Below are positions 1 through 4,772 of a stretch of 5,449 bases of DNA, one piece after another. The DNA is taken from contig CAKKRA010000360.1 in NCBI GenBank assembly GCA_919902475.1, positions 1 through 5,449 of the forward strand, in the 5' to 3' direction. The position numbers were made by a program, and so were the translations under genes. Every line of letters begins with the position of its first letter. Position 1 is the stretch's first letter. Origin of the DNA: Nitrospiria bacterium (GTDB lineage Bacteria; Nitrospirota; CAKKRA01; 9FT-COMBO-42-15). Below the pieces are notes generated by a model, which had not been told where the DNA came from, did not search any database, and saw only the letters and a list, made by a program, of their open reading frames with translations.

Positions 1-1
1 C

Positions 2-670
2 CCATGGAGCAAGGAGTTTGCAGACGCCATTCCTTATGCAACTGCCAGCATATATTATGCTGCAGCGTATGCTGTCTCCACAGGCGAACCGACAATGAGC
101 ATGAGCACAGGCTTTCATCATGCAAAATACATGATGGGCGGCAGCCTATGCCCTTTAAATGACCTTAATATCACAGCAGAGAAGATACATAGAGATTCAG
201 GTTTAAGAGGTTTAATACTTGATTGCGATTACCACATAGGAAATGGAACAGATGACATAATCTCTGCCTGCAATCAGGGGGAGTATCTCCATAATCTTTC
301 AATGGGATATCTCTTCTCCCGCCTTTATGTTATGCACAATGAATACCTACTTTTATTAAAGAAAAAACTCTCAAAAGAACTAAAGAGCGGTTTCCCGCAG
401 TATGTGATATACAAGGCAGCAGCAGATGTGTTTGAGAAAGACCCTATGGCAAGAAGAGGCCCATTGTCCTTAAAGGAGATGGCAAAAAGGGATGATATGG
501 TTTTTAATATGATAAAAGAGGCTGGGATTCCTGTAGCTATCTGTTTGGGCGGAGGGTATCATTCTATGGAGGTTAATCTATTAATCCATTTGAATACCTT
601 CAAGGCCTGCTCAAATGTGTATTTCAACACTGAATATGCGTATAATTTTAGTGTACAGACAAGAGGATAG
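2..670 (+). CDS. Histone deacetylase superfamily (AcuC/HDAC-like) hydrolase, 5'-truncated by window edge
   Basis: This frame is open from the window's first complete codon and gives 222 residues with no start. The family is usually 300-350 residues, so about 100 N-terminal residues probably lie outside. The first ATG in frame (95) is internal, because the 31 codons before it already read as family sequence (YATASIYYAAAYAVSTGEP). The zinc-hydrolase active site is visible: the histidine pair in GFHHA (residues 39-40), then LDCDYHIGNGT with the D-x-H zinc ligands (D76, H78), then AAADVFEKDP with the third zinc-ligand aspartate (D142), and GGGY with the catalytic-type tyrosine (Y186). Family members remove acetyl or other acyl groups from lysines, polyamines or small amides in the cytoplasm. 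All key residues are present, so it is probably active, but the substrate cannot be read from the sequence. The next + strand genes begin 82 bp later behind their own promoter, so no operon link is implied. Confidence 0.9.
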   Translation, partial: PWSKEFADAIPYATASIYYAAAYAVSTGEPTMSMSTGFHHAKYMMGGSLCPLNDLNITAEKIHRDSGLRGLILDCDYHIGNGTDDIISACNQGEYLHNLSMGYLFSRLYVMHNEYLLLLKKKLSKELKSGFPQYVIYKAAADVFEKDPMARRGPLSLKEMAKRDDMVFNMIKEAGIPVAICLGGGYHSMEVNLLIHLNTFKACSNVYFNTEYAYNFSVQTRG

Positions 671-688
671 GAATGTCGGGTTTGCTTA

Positions 689-717
689 TTGACATTTGCT
701 ATTGCATTAGATAGATT
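689..717 (+). promoter_or_regulatory. Predicted sigma70-type promoter for the DUF4160/DUF2442 unit
   Basis: A perfect -35 hexamer TTGACA (689-694) is followed by a 17-bp spacer and a -10-like TAGATT (712-717, 4 of 6 consensus bases). Transcription would start near 724, about 30 bp before the ATG at 753. It lies in the 82-bp gap after the deacetylase-like gene, where a promoter for the next unit is expected. This is based on motif and position only. Confidence 0.5.
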
Positions 718-752
718 TCAAATAATAAATGCTGGGCAGCAAAAAGGATAAA

Positions 753-1026
753 ATGAAGGAAATACCTACTATACTCTTAATTTCAGGCTGGAGATTGTTT
801 TTCTATGCAAATGAAGGTAATGAACCAATACATATACAATATACACTGCCGCAAAGGTGATATGGAATGTAAATATTGGCTTGACAGGGATAATTTTGAC
901 ATTGACGAAGCCTTTACATTTAATATGGTGCCAAAAGATAAAAGGCTGATTAAGAAGACAATATATGAGCATTTTGATTATATTGAACAGCAATGGGATG
1001 AATTTCAACGGAGGCATCAACAATGA
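753..1026 (+). pseudogene. DUF4160-family gene, frameshifted by a 7-bp tandem duplication
   Basis: Two frames together make one small protein. The first starts at ATG 753, with AAGGA at 744-748 as a somewhat close SD. It reads MKEIPTILLISGWRLFFYAN through EGNEPIHI, then runs out of frame to a TGA at 858-860. The second frame carries HCRKGDMECKYWLDRDNF from 844 and ends at TGA 1024-1026. This matches the DUF4160 pattern I know: a hydrophobic strand with RFFFYS-like residues, EPPHVHV, GDKEAKFWL, and a C-terminal helix ending in W-x-E-F (here QQWDEF). The break falls on two adjacent copies of ATATACA (832-845). Removing one copy gives EPIHIHCRKGDMECKYWL in one frame and an 88-residue protein, about normal size. 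The stop overlaps the start of the DUF2442 gene (ATGA). Function is unknown for the family. As written the product would be a 35-residue fragment, unless translation restarts at ATG 805, which would lose the N-terminal strands. Confidence 0.8.
832..845 (+). repeat. Perfect 7-bp tandem duplication (ATATACA x2) in the DUF4160 gene
   Basis: ATATACA at 832-838 is followed directly by ATATACA at 839-845. Because 7 is not a multiple of 3, the second copy shifts the reading frame at exactly the point where DUF4160 similarity moves from one frame to the other. Slipped-strand duplication is the simplest origin. A sequencing or assembly error is possible but less typical for a clean 7-bp repeat. Confidence 0.9.
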
Positions 1027-1280
1027 AAAAGCATCATGAAGTCAGTAATATCAGATTTGAGGGAGACTTCCTCTTTCTGATAATAGATGGTAAAGATGGC
1101 GGGTTTGAATTAAATAAGATATCACCTGCCTTAAAAAGAGCATCAGAGCAAGAAAGGAATACTTTTGAAATCTCACCCGCTGGATACGGAATACATTGGC
1201 CATTATTGGATGAAGACTTATCTATAGATGGTTTACTCGGAATTATCCATCAGCCGGAGAGAAAAAGAAAAACCGCATAA
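1023..1280 (+). CDS. DUF2442-family small protein, partner of the DUF4160 gene
   Basis: The gene encodes 85 residues, starting at ATG 1023 with a perfect GGAGG (1010-1014) 8 nt upstream. The start overlaps the stop of the broken DUF4160 gene as ATGA. The N-terminal part (residues 5-35) looks like the beta-strands of DUF2442, a FEGDFLFLIIDG segment followed by GGFEL. The C-terminal part has the characteristic turn ending in IHWP (residues 57-60), then DEDLSIDGLLGI, equivalent to the family's usual W-P-x-x-x-D-L-x-x-x-x-L. The tail is basic (residues 80-85). No signal peptide or membrane segment is visible. DUF4160 and DUF2442 genes commonly occur side by side and are sometimes suspected of being toxin-antitoxin-like, but no activity can be read from this sequence. 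With its partner frameshifted it may now be an orphan; its own SD should still allow translation. Confidence 0.8.
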   Translation: MKKHHEVSNIRFEGDFLFLIIDGKDGGFELNKISPALKRASEQERNTFEISPAGYGIHWPLLDEDLSIDGLLGIIHQPERKRKTA

Positions 1281-1300
1281 CATGCCATACAGCTAACCGC

Positions 1301-1870
1301 CTAATCATCTTCCTTCTTTCCCACAACCTCATAATGCGAAGGATTGAGGCTGTTTGTTTCTATTTTTTCAAAACCTGCCTGCGCAAAGATTTCGCCTGCC
1401 TTTTCTTTTGAAATCCTCTCTTCAAATGGCGGGCCCTTTTCCTCTACCTTTTTCTCCCAGTCAATCACAATCAGCTTGCCAGAAGGCTTTAAAATCCGCT
1501 TTACCTCTTTCAAAAAATCTACTGGATGATGAACCTCATGCAGGACAAAGACCATGAGCGCCATATCAACTGCCTTATCCTCAACAGGCAGTTCGGTCTC
1601 CTCTGATTTTAATGCAACTACATTTTCTAAAGGTCTTTTCTTTTTCAGCTCATTCAGCATCTCCTGCTGTGTATCTAAGGCGTAGACCTTTCCTGTCTTG
1701 CCTACAATCTCTAATGCAGGGAATACAAAAAATCCCGGGCCGCAGCCAATATCAGCAAAGGCCATACCCTTTTTTAAGCCCTTTTCTTTCAGATATTTTG
1801 AAGGGTCAAGCTCCTTCTTTCTTTCTTCGCTGATAAGTATGTCTATCTTTTTTGGGTCAAACTTATGCAT
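1301..1870 (-). CDS. Class I SAM-dependent methyltransferase (UbiE/Methyltransf_11-like)
   Basis: The gene encodes 189 residues forming a single Rossmann-fold methyltransferase domain. Motif I is ADIGCGPGFF (residues 39-48), the SAM glycine loop. The acidic residue after strand 2 is D66 in YALDTQQEML. An acidic motif follows in LPVEDKAVDMAL (94-105), with FVLHEV at 108-113 and the post-II/III segment ILKPSGKLIVIDW at 126-138. The short C-terminus (AGFEKIETNS, then HYEVVGKK) is typical of small UbiE-like enzymes. The start is set by GGAGG on the - strand (complement of 1876-1880), 5 nt before the ATG at 1870. The protein should be cytoplasmic. It has only one cysteine (C43, in motif I), which argues against an ArsM-type arsenite methyltransferase. 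The substrate cannot be told from the sequence. It lies 118 bp downstream of livF on the same strand and may be read through from the liv operon or have its own promoter. It converges with the DUF2442 gene across 20 bp. Confidence 0.9.
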   Translation of the reverse strand: MHKFDPKKIDILISEERKKELDPSKYLKEKGLKKGMAFADIGCGPGFFVFPALEIVGKTGKVYALDTQQEMLNELKKKRPLENVVALKSEETELPVEDKAVDMALMVFVLHEVHHPVDFLKEVKRILKPSGKLIVIDWEKKVEEKGPPFEERISKEKAGEIFAQAGFEKIETNSLNPSHYEVVGKKEDD

Positions 1871-1891
1871 CTTTCCCTCCGATGAAAGATT

Positions 1892-1976
1892 GATTACACA
1901 GATTTTAGAAATATGATTACACAGATTAAAACAGTCCGTCTTATCTGTGCACTCTGCCTTTGTAATCGGTGTAATC
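1892..1976. repeat. GATTACACAGATT intergenic repeat, two direct copies and one inverted
   Basis: GATTACACAGATT occurs at 1892-1904 and 1915-1927 on the + strand. Its reverse complement with one mismatch (AATCGGTGTAATC) lies at 1964-1976. Inside, CACAGAT (1920-1926) can pair with ATCTGTG (1943-1949) as a 7-bp stem. The cluster fills most of the 118-bp gap between the methyltransferase and livF. Similar short GATTACACAGATT-type intergenic repeats occur in many environmental bacterial genomes. No U-rich tract follows the stem on the - strand, so I do not call it a terminator. Confidence 0.7.
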
Positions 1977-1988
1977 TTGTTATCTTAC

Positions 1989-2693
1989 TTAGCCTCCAAG
2001 ATAAATCTCTTTTATCTTTTTGTTTTTAAGAAGTTTCTCTGCCTTATCCTCCATAACAATCCTTCCTGTCTCCATCACATATCCGTAATCAGATATCTCA
2101 AGCGCCAATGCTGCGTTCTGCTCTACAAGAAATATTGTTGTACCGCTTTTATTTATATCCTTAATTATCTTAAATATCTTCTCAACCATTATTGGCGCAA
2201 GGCCGAGTGAAGGCTCGTCCAAAAGCAAAAGCCTCGGCCTTGACATCAGCGCCCTTGCTATTGACAGCATCTGCTGTTCTCCGCCGCTTAAAGTGCCAGC
2301 CATCTGATTATTCCTCTCTTTAAGTATAGGAAAGTTTTTATATATGCCCTCCATATCCTCCTCTATACCCATTTTATCGCTTCTTACAAATGCGCCCATC
2401 CTGAGGTTCTCGTAGACAGTGAGTCTTGGGAATACCCTCCTGCCTTCAGGGACAAGGGATATCCCCTCTTCAACGATCTGATAAGGCGGAAGCCCGTTTA
2501 TTGTCCTGCTGAAAAATGTTATACCCCCTTTTGCAGGCTTGTTTACGCCGCATACAGTCAAAAGGGTTGTGCTCTTTCCAGCGCCATTTGCGCCAAGAAG
2601 GCAGGCAATCTCTCCTTCTTTTACCTTTAAAGAGACCCCTTTTAATGCCTCAATCTTGCCATAAGATGTGTGTATGTTGTCTATCTTAAGCAG
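1989..2693 (-). CDS. livF: Branched-chain amino acid ABC transporter ATP-binding protein LivF, with CTG start
   Basis: This is one of the two cytoplasmic ATPases that drive the LivHM permease. Read from CTG at 2693 it gives 234 residues, the normal LivF length. Its N-terminus is LivF-like (LKIDNIHTSYGKIEALKGVS). Walker A is GANGAGKST (34-42), then come VPEGRRVFPRLTVYENL (about 82-97), the ABC signature LSGGEQQ (135-141), Walker B LLLLDEP with D159 and E160, and LVEQNA, where LivF-type proteins usually have Q in place of the H-loop histidine. In this frame, between the upstream TAG (2709-2711) and the Walker motif, there is no ATG, GTG or TTG. The first TTG (2561) lies after Walker A and would destroy the nucleotide site. 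The CTG sits 7 nt after a perfect GGAGG. The gene overlaps the end of livG by 8 bp, so its translation is probably coupled to livG. Confidence 0.93.
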   Translation of the reverse strand: MLKIDNIHTSYGKIEALKGVSLKVKEGEIACLLGANGAGKSTTLLTVCGVNKPAKGGITFFSRTINGLPPYQIVEEGISLVPEGRRVFPRLTVYENLRMGAFVRSDKMGIEEDMEGIYKNFPILKERNNQMAGTLSGGEQQMLSIARALMSRPRLLLLDEPSLGLAPIMVEKIFKIIKDINKSGTTIFLVEQNAALALEISDYGYVMETGRIVMEDKAEKLLKNKKIKEIYLGG

Positions 2694-3483
2694 TCTGCCG
2701 CCTCCTTCCTAAATACGCCTCAATCACCTTCTCATTCTTCTGAACCTCTTTTGGAGTCCCCTCTGCTATTTTAATCCCATGGTCAAGCACAGTTATTGTG
2801 TCTGCTATATTCATCACCATCCTCATATCATGCTCAATCAAAAGTATGGTTATGTCTTCATCCCTTATCTTTCTTATCAATTCCATCAATCCCTTTGTCT
2901 CATTGGAATTCATGCCGGCAGCAGGCTCATCAAGCAATAGCAATTTAGGTTCAGTTGCAAGCGCCCTCGCAAGCTCAAGCCTTCTCTGGTCACCATAAGA
3001 AAGATTTCTGGAAATATGATTTGCAAATTTAGAGATGCCTGTAAATCTCAGATATTTCAGCGCCCTCTTTGATATTTCCCTTTCCTCATCTCTTGTCCTT
3101 TTATCATTCAGGATTGCGCTTAATATATTCATCCTGTATCTGCACTGGCTGCCTGTTAAAACATTCTCCATTACAGTCATCTCTGCAAAGAGCCTGATAT
3201 TCTGAAATGTCCTTGCCATGCCAGTCTCTGTAATCTGGTGCGGCTTCAAGCCTGTTATATCTTCATCATTAAAAAGTATCCTTCCCTTTGTGGGCGGATA
3301 GAACCCTGTTATGCAGTTAAAAAGTGTTGTCTTTCCTGCGCCATTCGGCCCAATCAGGGCATTAATCATGGCCTTGTTAATATAGAGGCTCACATCCTCA
3401 ATTGCATGTATGCCGCCAAAGCTCTTTGTGAGGTTTTTAGTCTCAAGAAGAACATTATTTTTGTCTATTTCAGTTTTTTTCAT
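2686..3483 (-). CDS. livG: Branched-chain amino acid ABC transporter ATP-binding protein LivG
   Basis: This is the second cytoplasmic ATPase of the Liv importer, 265 residues from ATG 3483. Motifs in order: Walker A GPNGAGKTT (45-53), Q-loop TFQNIRLF with Q94, ABC signature LSYGDQ (161-166), Walker B LLLLDEP with D185 and E186, and H-loop LIEHDM with H218. The segments TGMARTFQNIRLF and PAAGMNSNE, and the C-terminal EAYLG, are LivG hallmarks. A GTG at 3495 would add four residues, but the ATG is preferred because GAGGTG (complement of 3493-3498) lies 9 nt upstream of it and the GTG lies inside that SD. One oddity is that the family's usual G-E before I-NALIGPNG reads A-M here (KAMINALIGPNG), next to but not within Walker A. 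It is separated from livM by a repeat and overlaps livF by 8 bp. Confidence 0.95.
   Translation of the reverse strand: MKKTEIDKNNVLLETKNLTKSFGGIHAIEDVSLYINKAMINALIGPNGAGKTTLFNCITGFYPPTKGRILFNDEDITGLKPHQITETGMARTFQNIRLFAEMTVMENVLTGSQCRYRMNILSAILNDKRTRDEEREISKRALKYLRFTGISKFANHISRNLSYGDQRRLELARALATEPKLLLLDEPAAGMNSNETKGLMELIRKIRDEDITILLIEHDMRMVMNIADTITVLDHGIKIAEGTPKEVQKNEKVIEAYLGRRRQTA
2701..2705 (-). promoter_or_regulatory. Shine-Dalgarno that fixes the non-standard CTG start of livF
   Basis: On the - strand the bases read AGGAAGGAGG (complement of 2701-2710), inside the arginine-rich 3' end of livG. The GGAGG core ends 7 nt before CTG at 2693. This near-ideal spacing is the main reason to place the livF start there, since no ATG, GTG or TTG is available. 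Confidence 0.75.
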
Positions 3484-3492
3484 TTTAAAATC

Positions 3493-3498
3493 CACCTC
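3493..3498 (-). promoter_or_regulatory. Shine-Dalgarno of livG at the edge of the hairpin repeat
   Basis: The - strand reads GGGTGAGGTGGATTTTAAAA before the ATG at 3483. GAGGTG pairs with the 16S anti-SD (6 bases) and ends 9 nt upstream. It abuts the terminal CACCCT of the repeat and may belong to it. Confidence 0.65.
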
Positions 3499-3586
3499 AC
3501 CCTAACCCTCTCCCGCAAGGGGAGAGGGGATTATATAGCCACGAACTTTTCCCCTCCCTTGACGGGAGGGGACTAAGGGGAGGGTG
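3498..3586. repeat. GC-rich REP-like element: two hairpins in inverted orientation inside the liv operon
   Basis: The element is bounded by CACCCT (3498-3503) and its inverse AGGGTG (3581-3586). Hairpin 1 has a 9-bp stem, CCCTCTCCC (3506-3514) with GGGAGAGGG (3520-3528), and a 5-nt loop GCAAG. Hairpin 2 has a 9-bp stem, TCCCCTCCC (3550-3558) with GGGAGGGGA (3564-3572), and a 5-nt loop. The right half, reverse-complemented, resembles the left half (CACCCT, C-rich stem, AAGGG, GGGGA), so this is an inverted pair of diverged units. The CCTCACCCTAACCCTCTCCC motif is a common dispersed repeat in bacterial genomes. It ends 8 bp after the livM stop. Neither hairpin is followed by a T tract on the - strand, so it is not an obvious intrinsic terminator. 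As RNA it could shield the livHM 3' end or alter the LivM:LivG ratio. Confidence 0.85.
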
Positions 3587-3593
3587 TAAAAGG

Positions 3594-4772
3594 TTACCTT
3601 TTTTCAACATCATAAAGGCTCTCTGTCTCCTGCTTTAATATCTTCTCATCTTCAGGATGAAGCTCAAGTCTTCTTTTTATATTTCCAATAATGCCCTGCG
3701 GCCTGAAGAGCATCATTGCCGCCATTGCCCCGCCGAATATAATCATCCTGTAATTCTGAAATCCCCTGAGAGATTCAGGAAGGATAATCAGCACAACAGC
3801 GCCAAGTATCACGCCTAATATGCTCCCCATTCCGCCTAACACAACCATGCAGAGTATTATTACTGATTCAAAAAAGGTAAAGCTCTCAGGCGACACAAAT
3901 TTCATCTTCCCAGCAAAGAATGCGCCTGCCATGCCTGCAAAAAATGCGCCTAATGCAAAGGCAAGGAGCTTCATCTTTACAATATTAATGCCCATTGCCT
4001 CTGCAGCAATCTCATCCTCGCGTATGGCAATCCACGCCCTTCCTATGCGTGAATTATTAAGCCTGTTTACAACAAAGACTGTAAATATCCCGATTATAAT
4101 AATAAGATAATAATAATGATATGGCTGGGAAAAAGAGAGGCCGAGCATGTCCGGGCCTCTGATGCCGAGTATTCCATTGGGCCCGCCTGTTAAGCTGTCC
4201 CAGTTATTCAAGGTAATCCTTATCATCTCGCCGAACCCGAGTGTTACAATGGCAAGATAGTCTCCTCTCAATCTTAATGTTGGAAACCCGAGGAGGATGC
4301 CGAAGATTGCAGCCATGATTGCAGATAGCGGCAGCACAGCCCAGAATGAGAGCCCTGCCTTAATTGACAAAAGCGCATAAAAATATGCGCCAACTGCATA
4401 AAACGCAACATAGCCAAGGTCAAGGAGCCCTGCAAAGCCGACAACAATATTTAAACCGAGTGCAAGCACAATGTATGTAAGCGCAGATGTTCCTACATTT
4501 GTAATGTAAGGGTCAGAGATAAACGGCAGTATTATAACAAGGATGGCAATGACTGAATACAAAGGCCAGCGTATGGAAGGGATGGATAATTGAAATATTT
4601 TATATTGTATATCTGAAATCCCTTGCTCAAAGGATTTATAAATGAGATAGAGAATTGCAAGGGCAATAAGTGAAACGAGGAGATACAATCCATTTATTAT
4701 TCCGAGAAAAGGGATTGTAAGTATAAAGAGCCATAATGAGCCGATGGCCCATTTTTTTATATCCTGCATCAT
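3594..4772 (-). CDS. livM: Branched-chain amino acid ABC transporter permease LivM
   Basis: This is one of the two inner-membrane permeases of the Liv importer, 392 residues and very hydrophobic. An N-terminal extension (about 1-85) has roughly three membrane segments (about 10-28, 29-46, 70-86). The conserved BPD_transp_2 core follows: LGLNIVVGFAGLLDLGYVAF (105-124), LRLRGDYLAIVTLGFGEMIR (166-185), TGGPNGI (195-201), the cytoplasmic coupling loop REDEIAAEAMGI (251-262) that contacts the ATPases, VLGGMGSILG (311-320), and RPQGIIG near the end. The last 30 residues are charged and probably cytoplasmic. Long LivM proteins with such an extension, as in E. coli, are known. The start ATG at 4772 overlaps the livH stop as ATGA. 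A second ATG follows directly. No strong SD is seen, so translation is probably coupled to livH. Confidence 0.95.
   Translation of the reverse strand: MMQDIKKWAIGSLWLFILTIPFLGIINGLYLLVSLIALAILYLIYKSFEQGISDIQYKIFQLSIPSIRWPLYSVIAILVIILPFISDPYITNVGTSALTYIVLALGLNIVVGFAGLLDLGYVAFYAVGAYFYALLSIKAGLSFWAVLPLSAIMAAIFGILLGFPTLRLRGDYLAIVTLGFGEMIRITLNNWDSLTGGPNGILGIRGPDMLGLSFSQPYHYYYLIIIIGIFTVFVVNRLNNSRIGRAWIAIREDEIAAEAMGINIVKMKLLAFALGAFFAGMAGAFFAGKMKFVSPESFTFFESVIILCMVVLGGMGSILGVILGAVVLIILPESLRGFQNYRMIIFGGAMAAMMLFRPQGIIGNIKRRLELHPEDEKILKQETESLYDVEKR

Noticed and set aside
832..860. Programmed ribosomal frameshifting in the DUF4160 gene
   Set aside because: No slippery heptamer or downstream structure is apparent, and the exact 7-bp duplication explains the frame change more simply.
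769..1023. Open frame on the - strand across the DUF4160 region
   Set aside because: It lies antisense to a recognisable family, has no SD I can see and no recognisable domain. It is a shadow of the AT-rich coding strand.
805..1026. Stand-alone 73-residue gene starting at ATG 805
   Set aside because: Its first 13 residues are out-of-frame sequence of the DUF4160 N-terminus. Similarity begins only at 844, after the duplication, so it is the 3' part of a frameshifted gene.
1281..1300. Bidirectional terminator between the convergent DUF2442 and methyltransferase genes
   Set aside because: Only a trivial 4-bp GCAT/ATGC stem is seen nearby and there is no U tract, so termination cannot be supported.
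1902..1930. Promoter for the methyltransferase on the - strand (TAAAAT at the complement of 1902-1907)
   Set aside because: The -10-like hexamer is fair, but the hexamer at -35 spacing (TTTAAT) matches only 3 of 6 bases, and the region is an AT-rich repeat.
1947..2210. 87-residue + strand open frame
   Set aside because: It is antisense to the livF 3' end, and its apparent protein is explained by the complement of LivF codons.
1989..2561. livF starting at TTG 2561 (190 residues)
   Set aside because: The frame is open upstream and encodes the LivF N-terminus and Walker A up to 2693. A start at 2561 would give an ATPase with no P-loop, and no good SD precedes it.
3506..3572. Intrinsic terminator between livM and livG
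   Set aside because: The stems are strong, but no T-rich tract follows either hairpin on the - strand, and livG and livF downstream have no evident separate promoter.
3238..3576. 112-residue + strand open frame
   Set aside because: It runs antisense through the Walker A region of livG and across the hairpin repeat, whose translation (LTLTLSRKGRGD) is a familiar false-protein artefact.
3820..4110. + strand open frames inside livM and livH (3820-4110 and 5022-5270)
   Set aside because: Both are antisense to well-conserved permease sequence with clear LivM and LivH motifs. Neither shows a domain or SD of its own.
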